A DNA stretch of 64,000 nucleotides from CAZLRH01 sp964562015 (GCA_964562015.1 CAZLRH010000001.1:1-64000), one strand, 5' to 3'. Counted from the stretch's first letter, positions 35,101-43,109 are shown. The notes: generated by a model from the sequence alone, not told the origin. Numbers and translations are program-made.

Positions 35101-35253
35101 CTGGCTTGGGGCAGCGGTGAGGCCGGGCGCGAGATCGAAGGCCCCATGGCCATCGTTATTCTGGGCGGGCTGATCACCTCGACCGCCCTCAATTTGCTGG
35201 TCATGCCCACGCTGGCGGCGCGGTGGTTCAATCCCCAGCGAAGAACCAACTAG
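32137..35253 (+). CDS. RND efflux pump, heavy-metal (CzcA/CusA) type
   Basis: This is a 1038-residue protein, the right length for an HME-type RND pump with 12 membrane spans and two large periplasmic loops. Marks include DVFPDFVPPEVTIQTEAPGL near residue 38, the proton-relay segment ISIGSVVDDAIVVVEN in span 4 (Asp-Asp), VPVLTLTGLQGSFFAPLA, GELLPEFREGHFV at the start of the second loop and GGLITSTALNLLVMPTLA at the end. It uses proton influx to drive export across the cell envelope with the two preceding gene products. The substrate (metal cation or small toxic molecule) cannot be decided from the sequence. Confidence 0.92.
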   Translation: MLKALVSFSLRYRGIVALLAYLLMAYGVYVAWNAKLDVFPDFVPPEVTIQTEAPGLSAEQVETLVTRPVESAVNGMGSQESLRSESIQGLSVITVVFTEGTPILPARQQLAEKLGEIAGTLPAGVRAPTMSPLTSATMDLLKIGLVSDKLSPMELRTFADWTLKPRLLSVSGVAHCNMFGGEVRQWQIEVHPDLLVAHDLSMSDVLAAARASSGVMGAGFIENDNQRVTIQTDGQMISTDQLANVVVAVSPGGVPIRLRDVATVKEGAQPKFGDSLIMGRPGVLMTMTSQYGANTMEVTKALEAALEDMQPVFDRAGIKLYDRLHRPATFIEVSLANIEHSLKLGAILVSVVLFLFLARIRTAFISLTAIPLSLLTAIILMDHFGVSLNTITLGGLAISIGSVVDDAIVVVENILRRLRENQALAQPRAVLPVILDATLEVRSAVVYATIIIAMVFVPVLTLTGLQGSFFAPLALSNILAIMASLLVAMTVTPALTFLFFSKGADSAHAPWVQRILRDGYVVVLGWIARWPRLIIAAVVVFCVLGFSRLHYLGGELLPEFREGHFVLSDVSTTPGTSLPEMLRIGKEISDELMKNEHIATVEQQVGRAEQGEDTWGPNISEFHVELKPNLPAEVDAKVGDEIRATLEKIPGIQFEVLTFLGDRIGETIGGETAPVVVNIFGDDLDVLDAKAQEVSKVLKDLGAEDVIVKAPPGSPVLSVRLRGDRLTDLGFRPVEVLEAMQTAYEGTVVSQVYQGSQVSDVAVILDEKTRQEPANVGSLLLRSATGQVVPLRELAEIKYTSGRSSILHDGARRRQTVTCGPGDSDVVSFVDEAKKAIADKVVMPPGVYVEFGGAAEATAKASRELLIHSGIALIAILMILYVVLGNWQNLFLVLLNLPFALVGGVLAVYFSNVIGGAGAGGLSMGALVGFVTLFGITTRNTIMLLSHYEHLVKEEGQPWNAATVLRGASERLIPILMTALVTALGLLPLAWGSGEAGREIEGPMAIVILGGLITSTALNLLVMPTLAARWFNPQRRTN

Positions 35254-35580
35254 CTAGAGGTGTAAATTGTTGAATGTAAATTTGATAGAGGACAATTGAC
35301 GCCAAGAGATTAAGACTTTTTTTATCGCAAAGCCTGCATTCATGGCGGGGAAACGATGGGGTTGAAGAACGCTGTTTTACGTAGCTTATTCAACTCTGCG
35401 TTGAGGCCGGAAAACAGCGTCTACCTTCTCCGGCAGAGGCGAGAAAAGTGAAACTCTCCAGTATGTCCGCGGTTAAGCTTAATTAATTATTACAGCCTTG
35501 TTATGTGCCCTTTTGGGCCGGCAGGGTCGTTGCAGGTTGCGCGTCATGCGACTTTCGACGGCCTTGGTTAGTCCCTCACC
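35254..35580. other. 327-bp intergenic region with a structured element
   Basis: No gene is seen here. ACGCTGTTTT at 35369-35378 is the reverse complement of 35411-35420, and the loop holds a second small hairpin (TCAAC-tctgc-GTTGA). Around it the DNA is AT-rich (TTTTTTTA near 35318, TTAATTAATTATTA near 35483). It could be a small RNA, an operator or an attenuator for the exported protein gene that follows. Confidence 0.4.
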
Positions 35581-37146
35581 ATGAAAATTCCTCCCAGCCA
35601 GATCCTCGCCATTCTCGGTATTTGCGGCGGGGCGGCCGCGATTGGATTCGTCGGCGGTCGTTATACCGCGCCGACGACCAAAGCGCAAACCGCGTCGGTG
35701 GGGGGCGCGCTGGGGAGTGCGCTCAAAGGCAAATCGATTCCGAGCATCGGCGTCCGTGACTCTGGCGACATCACGCTCGACTCTCTGCTTAAAACCGTCG
35801 GCCGGCTCAACCCCGCGGATATTGCCCGCCTGGTCGAAGGCATGAAGCTAGAGGACATCGCCAAAGCGATTGACCTGCTCCAGTCGCTGCCCGCCGGAGG
35901 CGCGCGCGACCAACTGCTGGACGCCATCGTCATGCAGTGGGCGAAAATTAATCCCAAGGGCTTTTTGGACAAAATGAGTTCCATCACCAGCCCGCGGATG
36001 CGCGAAGATGGCGTCGTCGTCGCGTTGCGCGCGTGGGGCACGCAAGACCCCGCGGCGGTGCTGGACTGGTTGAAGAACAATCCCGGCGGCGTCTCGAACA
36101 ACGTCATGCAGGCCCGGTATGCTTCCGCCATCGCCGGCATTGTCGGTAATGATCCGACCGCAGCCTTGAATTTCTACAACAGCCTCGGGCCCAATGATCA
36201 GCTCCTGGCCCAGGTTGTCTTGCGCGGCATCGTGGATGGTTTCGCCGCCATTGGCCGGTTTTCCGATGCAGTCGGCCTGATTCAACAATTGCCGGCCGGC
36301 AATGCGCAGAATCAGGCGCTGACAATGTTGATGACGCAGTGGGCCGCGGCCTCGCCGGCGGACGCAGCGGCCTGGGTCGCCACCTTGACGGATCCGATGC
36401 AGAAGAGCCGCTATTTGCAAGTCATTGCCCAGGCTTGGGCGCTTAGCGATCCGGTCGGCGCCGCGAAATGGGCCTCGGAACTTGATTTGCAGATGCTCGC
36501 CGATCCCAACGCCGTGGCGGCGGGCGGTGGTCGCCGTGGCGGTGGTGGCGGCGGTCGTGGGGGCAACAATGGTGGCGGCGCCGGGACGTTGCTGGCCAGC
36601 ACCATCACGCAATGGGCGCAAGTCGATCTCGACGGCGTCGCCGCGTACTTGAACACTTTGAGCGCGTCGCCGAGCAAGGACCAGGCCGTGGCCGCATTTT
36701 TGCGCCAGGCTGGCTCCGAAGACCCCGAAGGCTCGCTGGCCTGGATTAAAAGTATTTCCGACCCGGCGCTGCAGCAACAGTCGCTCGGCACACTCGTGCG
36801 CAACTGGCAGCAAACCGACCCCCAGGGTTTTCAAGCTTACCTCGCGACCCTTTCGCCCACGGATGCGTCGGCCCTGCAAAATGCTGCCGGAGGTGGTGGT
36901 GGCGGGCGTCGTGGCGGTGGAGGTCCCGGCGGTCTTGGCGGCCAGGCCATCGCGGGCAATCCCGGTGGTGGCGGAGGTCGTCGCGGGGGTGGTGGCGCTG
37001 GCGGGGCTGGAACTGGCGCAGCGGGTACAGGCGGCACCTTTGGAGGTACCGCCACGGGTACCGCAGTAGCAGGCGGCGGCGGTGGTGGTCGTCGCGGTGG
37101 CCGTGGTGGCGGCGGCGGTGGCGGCGGTGGCGGCGGCGGTGGCTAA
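35581..37146 (+). CDS. Exported helical-repeat protein with RGG-like glycine tracts
   Basis: This is a 521-residue protein. The start (MKIPPSQILAILGICGGAAAIGFVGG) is a signal or anchor. Residues 60-400 are repeating helical pairs of about 35-40 residues, each with a WAxxDPxxAxxW-like core (MQWAKINPKGF, RAWGTQDPAAVLDW, TQWAAASPADAAAWV), resembling TPR/Sel1-type solenoids seen in verrucomicrobial exported proteins. Two glycine/arginine tracts occur: GGGRRGGGGGGRGG near 318-332, and a long C-terminal one ending in about 17 glycines. RGG tracts in other systems bind RNA or drive phase separation; that is not shown here. Function unknown. Confidence 0.75.
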   Translation: MKIPPSQILAILGICGGAAAIGFVGGRYTAPTTKAQTASVGGALGSALKGKSIPSIGVRDSGDITLDSLLKTVGRLNPADIARLVEGMKLEDIAKAIDLLQSLPAGGARDQLLDAIVMQWAKINPKGFLDKMSSITSPRMREDGVVVALRAWGTQDPAAVLDWLKNNPGGVSNNVMQARYASAIAGIVGNDPTAALNFYNSLGPNDQLLAQVVLRGIVDGFAAIGRFSDAVGLIQQLPAGNAQNQALTMLMTQWAAASPADAAAWVATLTDPMQKSRYLQVIAQAWALSDPVGAAKWASELDLQMLADPNAVAAGGGRRGGGGGGRGGNNGGGAGTLLASTITQWAQVDLDGVAAYLNTLSASPSKDQAVAAFLRQAGSEDPEGSLAWIKSISDPALQQQSLGTLVRNWQQTDPQGFQAYLATLSPTDASALQNAAGGGGGGRRGGGGPGGLGGQAIAGNPGGGGGRRGGGGAGGAGTGAAGTGGTFGGTATGTAVAGGGGGGRRGGRGGGGGGGGGGGGG

Positions 37147-37340
37147 AGAATTTTTTGGCCGAAACGTGCAGGGCGAACCGGGTTGAGCGCATCCAGTGCC
37201 GGATGCGTGCACGGCAATTGGCGCGCCATAAATCCCTCGTCCTGCTTCCGTCCGGTCTCGACAAAGGCCGGCAAACGCCAGATACTCCTCTTTTGCGCCG
37301 ACTCTTTTCCGCCTCGAGTGGAACCGAGTCCGGTCGCCAG

Positions 37341-37414
37341 CGGGGCGTAGCGAAGCCTGGTATCGCGCTTGGTTTGGGACCAAGAGGTCGCCGGTTCGAA
37401 TCCGGCCGCCCCGA
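37341..37414 (+). tRNA. tRNA-Pro (anticodon TGG)
   Basis: The acceptor CGGGGCG pairs with CGCCCCG, and the discriminator is A. The anticodon stem CTTGG/CCAAG carries the loop TTTGGGA (anticodon TGG), and the T-arm is GCCGG-TTCGAAT-CCGGC. CCA is not encoded (CTC follows). It reads most proline codons by wobble. Confidence 0.94.
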
Positions 37415-37558
37415 CTCTTTTCCGCCCGCCGCGGCGGGCCGCAGCCACATGGATTCCCCGTCACTTGCGGCCCAGCCAGGCCCGTTTCAAACAGGTGCAG
37501 GACCAAAACTCATTTTTTGTTTTGTCACCTTTCCTCACCCCCGGCATGCCGAGGCTCC

Positions 37559-38515
37559 ATGACGATTCGCCCCGCCACCTTTTCGCTGCAGCGCCTTCTG
37601 CGCGCGCTGCCGAAGCCGCTCCGCCGCATCAAGGTGGCGCAAGCCATTGCGACGATGACGGGTTCATCGTATCAGCGCGTGGCCTTTGCCCAAGGCGAAC
37701 TGGTGGCCAACGTCCGGGACCACGAGGTGGCCAACTCGCTCGTGCGCGCCAGCTTTGCGGATTACGGCTATTTTGATCTCGCCCGCAGCCTGTTGGCGGA
37801 GGGCGATGTCCACGTCGACGTCGGCGCGAACTACGGCTTTCACACGTATGGCCTGTTTCAACTGCCCGTGGGGCCCACGTTGAATTATGTGCTGGTGGAG
37901 GCGAATCCGGATTGCGTGGCGTGCCTGCGGGCCAGCGCGGACCTTCATCCCGGTTATCGCGTCAAAATTTTTCACGCCGCCGCCGCCGCGACGGCGGGCT
38001 CGGTCGGCTTTAATTTCAACGCGGCCGCGACGGGCGCCGGGCAGGTGGGTTCGGGGTCTCCCAGTGCAAATACGGTTACGGTTCCCGCCTCGACCCTGGA
38101 CGACCTTTTGGCGGAAAACCAAGTTGACGACGTCGGCCTCTTGAAAATGGACATCGAAGGTTCGGAGGTGAGCGCGCTGCGCGGGCTGGCCAAAATGCTG
38201 TCGTCCCACCGCATCAAGCAGGTGTACTTCGAAGTCAACCCGGTTTGCCTGGCCCAGCAAGGCACCGATCCGCTCGCCCTGTTTGCGGAGTTCACGCGAC
38301 ATGGCTACCGGCTCTTTTGGCCGCACGATGGCGTGGACTGGGTTTTGAAAGTCTACGGCCCGGGCCAGGCGACTGCCGCGGAGTTGCACATATTCACTCT
38401 GCGCGGCCGCGAACCTCGGCGGGTCATCGCTTTCGATCCAACCCGTTACAAAGCCGGGCAATTCAGCCAATGCGACTTGCTCGCGGTTTCCCACCGTTGC
38501 CAGGTGGAAAAATAG
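37559..38515 (+). CDS. FkbM-family methyltransferase
   Basis: This is a 318-residue protein from the ATG at 37559 (MTIRPATFSLQRLLRALPKP). The SAM-binding motif is VHVDVGANYGFHTY (84-97), followed by YVLVEANPDCVACLRA and LLKMDIEGSEVSALRG (motif of the FkbM family, about 193-208). FkbM-type enzymes O-methylate sugars or other small molecules. There is no sugar gene cluster nearby, so the substrate is unknown. It lies between tRNA-Pro and a convergent ABC exporter gene, so it is probably a single-gene transcript. Confidence 0.83.
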   Translation: MTIRPATFSLQRLLRALPKPLRRIKVAQAIATMTGSSYQRVAFAQGELVANVRDHEVANSLVRASFADYGYFDLARSLLAEGDVHVDVGANYGFHTYGLFQLPVGPTLNYVLVEANPDCVACLRASADLHPGYRVKIFHAAAAATAGSVGFNFNAAATGAGQVGSGSPSANTVTVPASTLDDLLAENQVDDVGLLKMDIEGSEVSALRGLAKMLSSHRIKQVYFEVNPVCLAQQGTDPLALFAEFTRHGYRLFWPHDGVDWVLKVYGPGQATAAELHIFTLRGREPRRVIAFDPTRYKAGQFSQCDLLAVSHRCQVEK

Positions 38516-38537
38516 ACGCAGAATTCAACTCCCTTGT

Positions 38538-40286
38538 TCACGCCGTCCAGCGGCGGCGCTGGCAGCCCCACCAGGCAATCGCTGCGCCGATAACGGCATG
38601 ACCGGCGAGGACCGCGCCGGCCTGCGCCGTGTCGGCCACCCAGGTGTTGGGATTGGTATAGGTAAAGGCGTCGTAGAGGCGCGTCTGCTCCATCGAATAG
38701 AGATAGCCGGCCCAGCCCCAATACGCGTTGATAAAGGGCCGGCACACCCAGACCAAGTAACTCGGCAGTGCCAGCACCACCCCCGACAGTGGCAGTTGAA
38801 AACCGACCAGATAGATGGAAAGAGTGGACGCTTTTTCGGGCGAAGCCATGAGGGCGGAAAAGGCGAGGCAGACCCACGTCATCGCCAGACAGGCCAGCGC
38901 CAGAATCGCGGTCTGCGCGAGCCACGGCCCGGGCATGACGCAAATCACCTTCACAAATCCGGTCATCCAGACTCCTTGAAAAAGGGCGAGCAGGCCGGTG
39001 AACACCAGCTTTGAGGCCGCGTAAGCGGAGGGGCGCAACCCCGTCAGCCGCTCCTTTTCGTAGAGTAGCCGTTCCCCGGCGATTTCCCGCGCGGCGTTGT
39101 TCGCGCCCATCAGCGTCAGCAGGATGACTTGAAACATGATGAGGCCCGTGACCAGCGACGAGGTCTTGGCCGCCTCGATGGCGTAATTCAGTTGCGCGCG
39201 GATGGCTTCGACGCTCGCGCCCTGCGGCTGCAACAGGGAGGGCGAGGAAATCTGCGGCAGGCCGCTCAACGCGAAAATCACCACCATGACCGGAAAGCCG
39301 AAGGTGATGGCCAGCATCAAGGAAAGGTAGCCGTGGTCACGCATGAACAACCGCGTCTTGCGGCGGAGCAGCGTGCCGAACTGCGCGGCGGCGCTGGGCA
39401 GCCGGCCGGGGGCGACTGGCCCGGTGGCCGCGGCAGGGATATGCGGGGAAGGCGGCGGCTCGCCGGCGGTCGCGGCACCGTCCGTGTCCCAGCGTTCGCG
39501 GTCGGCGGCCAAGGCGGGGCCGTTGGCCTCGCGCCAACGGCGGCTCCAATAATCACCCGGCTGGGCATTGAGGATTTCGTACAAGTGCAAGGGGTCCGTA
39601 ATCGCAAAATAACCCTGCAAGGCCTCGTACCGGCCCTGGAAAACGACTTCGCCCGCATAAACCACCGTGATCCATTCAAAGCCGCTCAGCTTCGCGAGGT
39701 TGTGGATGATGCAGACAATGGTCTTGCCGCGCCGTTCCGCCAGGCCCCGCAGCAGTTCCAAAATCTGATTCTCGGAAATGGGATCAAGGCCGGAGGTCAC
39801 TTCGTCGCAGATGAGCGTGGGCGGATCCACCGTTAATTCGAGTCCCAGGCCCAACCGGCGCAACTGCCCGCCAGAGAGCGATTCGACCCGCTTGTGGCGG
39901 TGCTCGGCGAGCCCGACGACCCCGAGGACATTGCCCAGCCGCGCCGCCCGCACACTCGTGTCGGCCACGCACAACTCGAGGGCATACCGCAAGGTTTCCT
40001 CGACGGTCAATTTCGGCTGGGCAATGCTGAATTGCGGGGCAAAACCGACGCGCCCCACCAGTTCCTCGGGGCGGGAAATGCGCTCGCCACCGAGCCAGAC
40101 GCCGCCGCCGGCCTCCACCGGGGCGAGGCCCAGCATGGCCTTGACGAGGGTGGTTTTGCCGCAGCCCGACGGCCCGATTAGCGCGTTCATCGCTCGGGGC
40201 TGAAACGCCACGGACACATGGTTCAATATTGGCGCAGCGGAAGCATCACCGGCGGGGCGGACGGTCAGATTTTCGCAGCGCAGCAT
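38538..40286 (-). CDS. ABCG-type ABC exporter (ATPase fused to ABC-2 permease)
   Basis: This is a 582-residue half-transporter with the nucleotide-binding domain first. Walker A is GPSGCGKTT (38-46), the signature is LSGGQLRRL, and Walker B is PTLICDEVTSGLDP. The His switch lies in IIHNL. After a linker rich in Pro/Ala (275-305) the ABC-2 permease begins (LRRKTRLFMRDHG), with six membrane spans to the end. This NBD-TMD order is the reverse-fusion layout of the ABCG/White group. It probably works as a dimer exporting lipids or hydrophobic molecules; the substrate is unknown. The divergent gene at 40371 is 85 bases away. Confidence 0.9.
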   Translation of the reverse strand: MLRCENLTVRPAGDASAAPILNHVSVAFQPRAMNALIGPSGCGKTTLVKAMLGLAPVEAGGGVWLGGERISRPEELVGRVGFAPQFSIAQPKLTVEETLRYALELCVADTSVRAARLGNVLGVVGLAEHRHKRVESLSGGQLRRLGLGLELTVDPPTLICDEVTSGLDPISENQILELLRGLAERRGKTIVCIIHNLAKLSGFEWITVVYAGEVVFQGRYEALQGYFAITDPLHLYEILNAQPGDYWSRRWREANGPALAADRERWDTDGAATAGEPPPSPHIPAAATGPVAPGRLPSAAAQFGTLLRRKTRLFMRDHGYLSLMLAITFGFPVMVVIFALSGLPQISSPSLLQPQGASVEAIRAQLNYAIEAAKTSSLVTGLIMFQVILLTLMGANNAAREIAGERLLYEKERLTGLRPSAYAASKLVFTGLLALFQGVWMTGFVKVICVMPGPWLAQTAILALACLAMTWVCLAFSALMASPEKASTLSIYLVGFQLPLSGVVLALPSYLVWVCRPFINAYWGWAGYLYSMEQTRLYDAFTYTNPNTWVADTAQAGAVLAGHAVIGAAIAWWGCQRRRWTA

Positions 40287-40370
40287 GAACCTCAGTGGTA
40301 TGTCCGAGTAATGTTCCTAAATCTACACGAAAATGTTGGCATATAGGATGCTATAGCGCTGGAGAAACCC

Positions 40371-40724
40371 ATGAAAATGCCTGTTTTGGCCCGCGCTCCT
40401 CTCCTGTCCGCTCCGGCGAACCGGCGGCCCGAGCCCGCGTTGCTGGCGCGCCTGCGCCAGGTGCACGCCCGGGTTTTGGCCCAGGCGGCGTTGTCCGACG
40501 CCGCCCGCGCCCGCATCGTCTGGGAAATTGCCAAGGCCTGCACGATGCTCGCCGGTGAATTCAAATTCGCCGCCCGACCCGAGCCCGCCGCCGCCGAATT
40601 GGCGTTTGCCCCGGCGGAAGACGAAACGCCGAGCTCCGACGGCAACCTCCATCAATTGGCGGAGGACTTGCGGGCCTTGGAGAAGGATTGGGGCAGTTAC
40701 ATTCGCGGGACTGCCGCGGCTTGA
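40371..40724 (+). CDS. Hypothetical soluble protein
   Basis: This is a 117-residue protein, MKMPVLARAPLLSAPANRRP to GSYIRGTAAA. It is rich in Ala, Arg and Leu, with two predicted helices (ALLARLRQVHARVLAQAAL, RARIVWEIAKACTMLAGEF) and an acidic middle (PAEDETPSSD). There is no signal peptide or membrane span. The codon use is GC-rich like the neighbours. I do not recognise the family. It is divergent from the ABC exporter gene and may share its promoter region. Confidence 0.5.
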   Translation: MKMPVLARAPLLSAPANRRPEPALLARLRQVHARVLAQAALSDAARARIVWEIAKACTMLAGEFKFAARPEPAAAELAFAPAEDETPSSDGNLHQLAEDLRALEKDWGSYIRGTAAA

Positions 40725-40733
40725 CTCAGGCCG

Positions 40734-40886
40734 TCACGGCACAGGATTTTCCTTAAAATCCATGCCGTAGCCGTAGTCCACTCCTTCCTTCGTATCCGTT
40801 TGGACACAGCCGCCGGCGAGCAGGCTCAAAATGAGGATGACACCGGCCAGCCAGCGGGCCGGTCGAAAGGTCGGGGGAATTTCCAT
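40734..40886 (-). CDS. Small lipoprotein, 50 residues
   Basis: The minus strand from the ATG at 40886 reads MEIPPTFRPARWLAGVILIL and then SLLAGGC, a clean signal with a lipobox (LAGG-C27). The mature part is only 24 residues and ends YGYGMDFKENPVP. It is shorter than common ORF cut-offs. The lipobox and charge pattern make it credible; its role is unknown. The 209 bases beyond it (40887-41095) hold nothing I can support. Confidence 0.65.
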   Translation of the reverse strand: MEIPPTFRPARWLAGVILILSLLAGGCVQTDTKEGVDYGYGMDFKENPVP

Positions 40887-41095
40887 GGGGGAATCCGATG
40901 ATGGTCCGCGCTCATCGCGCCGGGCGCGGGGGAACCAAAACGCCCGGAGCTTGTCAGCTAGAAGCTTCCACCGGAAGCGAATTCCGGGTTAGCGGGAATT
41001 TTTGCCCCCACCACCCCTCTTATTCCCAGCCACCCCGAAGGTGGCTGCCCTGCATTCATTCTTTGACCACCCCGCAGAACCTGTTATTCTGATTT

Positions 41096-41749
41096 ATGTT
41101 TTCTTTGCGACGAGTGACTTGGTCCGGCCTGCGCGCACTGGCTTGGGCCACCTTGGCGGGCTTTGCGGCGACGGCTTGGGCGAGCACCCCAATCAAAACC
41201 CTGGAGCCGCCCAAGCATTTCGATGCCACCGACGGCTTCAACACCGGCATCCGCCTCTCCTGGAATCCCTCGCCCAACGCGACCTATTACGACATTTACC
41301 GCAGCACCAGCCGGCTCTTTGCGAACGCCACCTTGCGCGCGGTTTCCAAGGTCAAGCGCTTCAATGACCGGCAGACGAACTCCGGCGTCTATTACTATTA
41401 CTGGATCGCCGCCCGCTCGCCCGACCGCACCAGCGACATCGTCGGTCCCGTGCGCGGTTTGCGCGGAGAGACGGCCCGCTTCTTGATGCAACCGCAGGAC
41501 GTGCTGGCACCCGAGGGCACAGCCGTGGACATCGTCACCAAAGTTGCCGGCTTTCCGACGCCCAAGTGCGAATGGTTCAAGGGGTCCCGCGCCCTGGGCA
41601 AGAGCCATCACCTCTCGGGCACGCACACGCCCATCCTGCATTTTAACAAACTGCTGCCCGAGGACGCCGGCTTTTACTATCTGCACATTTACAACATTGC
41701 CGGCGGGGTGAAGAGCCGCCCGGTGAAAGTGGAAGTGATTCTAAAGTAA
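41096..41749 (+). CDS. Exported protein with FN3-like and Ig-like domains
   Basis: This is a 217-residue protein with a signal peptide (LRALAWATLAGFAATAWA, cleavage before STPIK). The first domain (about 35-120) resembles fibronectin type III, with IRLSWNPSPNATYYDIYRST and YYYYWIAARS strands. The second (about 128-215) is Ig-like: FLMQPQDVLAPEGTAV, CEWFKGSRAL, EDAGFYYLHIYN. It is a miniature of the Ig/FN3 mosaic proteins elsewhere in the window. It is probably periplasmic or surface-bound, with no enzymatic motif. Confidence 0.75.
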   Translation: MFSLRRVTWSGLRALAWATLAGFAATAWASTPIKTLEPPKHFDATDGFNTGIRLSWNPSPNATYYDIYRSTSRLFANATLRAVSKVKRFNDRQTNSGVYYYYWIAARSPDRTSDIVGPVRGLRGETARFLMQPQDVLAPEGTAVDIVTKVAGFPTPKCEWFKGSRALGKSHHLSGTHTPILHFNKLLPEDAGFYYLHIYNIAGGVKSRPVKVEVILK

Positions 41750-41759
41750 ACACGGCCGG

Positions 41760-42206
41760 TTAGCGAGTGAGCCAGCCGACGTTGTACGCGCAGGCCGCCA
41801 GCAGAATCACCCCCTGGGTGGCAAAGAGCACGCCAAAGGCGTAATGCCCGTAACGGTAAAGTTTGCGCTGATCGGTAATCTCGCGCAGCGCATAGTAAGT
41901 CAGTTGCAAAATGATGCGCACGAGCCAATACACCCCAATCAGCAACGTTACCGCCGACGCCAGCCGCGTGCCCGCGAGCAAGTCCTGCGGAGTGAACAGA
42001 CACAGACAGCCAAAAGCGGCATTGAGCGTCTGGATGTAGCGGGCATAAGTCTGGGCGATGGCGCGATTGTGCGGGCGCAGGCGCGCGACGTCGGCATCCC
42101 AGCCCAGGATGTTCCGCACCCAAAAATAGATGACCGCGATAAAAAGCTGGCCCACGCCGGCCAGGCGGAGGGCCCAGAGAAGAAGGTCGGTCGTGTTCAT
42201 GGTCAT
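41760..42206 (-). CDS. Four-span membrane protein of the GbsR operon
   Basis: This is a 148-residue protein with four hydrophobic spans (about 8-30, 55-72, 82-104 and 122-142); the ATG at 42206 has another Met two codons in. The loop between spans holds RPHNRAIAQTYARYIQTLNA. It is the last gene of the minus-strand group with the GbsR-type regulator. A TTTC-N10-GAAA inverted repeat lies 41-58 bases upstream, so it may also have its own promoter. I do not recognise the family. Confidence 0.65.
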   Translation of the reverse strand: MTMNTTDLLLWALRLAGVGQLFIAVIYFWVRNILGWDADVARLRPHNRAIAQTYARYIQTLNAAFGCLCLFTPQDLLAGTRLASAVTLLIGVYWLVRIILQLTYYALREITDQRKLYRYGHYAFGVLFATQGVILLAACAYNVGWLTR

Positions 42207-42246
42207 GGTGGCGTGGGCGCAGGGCTTGGCCGCTTTGTTTTTATAC

Positions 42247-42264
42247 TTTCAGTAATTTCCGAAA
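42247..42264 (-). promoter_or_regulatory. Candidate GbsR operator, site 2
   Basis: The plus strand reads TTTC-AGTAATTTCC-GAAA, an inverted repeat with a 10-base spacer in an AT-rich patch. The same pattern occurs at 43594-43611 upstream of the first gene of the group. It sits upstream of the 41760-42206 gene. Confidence 0.45.
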
Positions 42265-42452
42265 ATTAAACCCAGCAAAAAGGCGGTCCAACCGCGGACC
42301 CGCAGTCCGCCAAAGCCGGCCAGCGCCCCACCCAGCCGGTGTTTGCGCGGGTGGAGAGCTGGCCCCTGGGCGCACGCGGCCACCGCACGATCCGGAGCGG
42401 CCGGTGGTGGAGGATGGACTGGGTTCATGGTGATTAGGTTTAGAGTGTGCAT
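42249..42452 (-). CDS. Possible small single-span protein after the GbsR gene
   Basis: Starting 8 bases after the GbsR stop, the minus strand encodes 67 residues (MHTLNLITMNPVH at the start; the second Met is at 42428). It has a Pro/Ala/Arg-rich part and a hydrophobic end, GWTAFLLGLIFGNY. No strong ribosome site is visible and the composition is biased, so it may not be real. Its stop overlaps the candidate operator. Confidence 0.35.
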   Translation of the reverse strand: MHTLNLITMNPVHPPPPAAPDRAVAACAQGPALHPRKHRLGGALAGFGGLRVRGWTAFLLGLIFGNY

Positions 42453-42459
42453 GGTGGTT

Positions 42460-42993
42460 TTACCGCAGCGCTTTGAGGACGAAGGGCACAATCTTGCTGC
42501 GTTCACTGCGGGAAATTTTTTCCATCGCCGTGGCGGCCTGGCCGACAAAGTCGCGTAAATCGCGCATCATCCCATGAAACGCCTCGGCCTCGGCGCCCCG
42601 GAGCTTGGCGGAACGGTCGGCGCACTCGCGCAAGACCGTGAGCACCGGATCCACTTCGCGGCGCTGGCGTTCGTGCACGACGGTGCAAAAGATTTTCCAC
42701 ACGTCCTTCTCCGCCTCGAAGTACTCCTTGCGCTCGCCCTTGCGCAAGACGACGCGGAGGAGGCCCCAGCCCGCGAGGTCGCGGAGATTCGTGTTGGCGT
42801 TGCCGCGGCTGATTTCGAGGGCGGCCATGACTTCGTCCGTGGTCAACGGCGCGGGCGCGGTCAGCAGTAGCGCGTGGATTTGCGCCATGGTGCGATTGAT
42901 GCCCCAGGCGGCGCCCATCGCGCCCCACTCGGCGAGAAAACGGTCGCGCGCAACGCGCAATTCGGCGGCAGCTTCGGTGGTGGGAGTGGACAT
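42460..42993 (-). CDS. GbsR/MarR-type transcriptional regulator
   Basis: This is a 177-residue protein with a winged HTH in residues 30-90 (WGINRTMAQIHALLLTAPAPLTTDEV, ISRGNANTNLRDLAGWGLLR, then the wing VLRKGERKEYFEAEKDVW), which is the GbsR layout. The C-terminal half is a helical dimerisation region (ERQRREVDPVLTVLRECAD). GbsR-type proteins in Bacillus repress osmoprotectant genes; members elsewhere usually sit beside membrane-protein genes that they control, as here. Two TTTC-N10-GAAA palindromes flank the group and could be its operators. Confidence 0.85.
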   Translation of the reverse strand: MSTPTTEAAAELRVARDRFLAEWGAMGAAWGINRTMAQIHALLLTAPAPLTTDEVMAALEISRGNANTNLRDLAGWGLLRVVLRKGERKEYFEAEKDVWKIFCTVVHERQRREVDPVLTVLRECADRSAKLRGAEAEAFHGMMRDLRDFVGQAATAMEKISRSERSKIVPFVLKALR

Positions 42994-43109
42994 GGAAGAG
43001 GTAAGGTTAAAGTTGGAATTTCAGTTTGGACAGAATTACCGGAATTCACAGAACGGCAATCCCCATCCCGCTGCCCGGCCGGGCCGCACAAGCCGGCCGG
43101 GAGCCGTTC

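Noticed and set aside
37155..37562. Plus-strand 135-residue frame spanning tRNA-Pro
   Set aside because: It runs through the tRNA gene and has no protein features.
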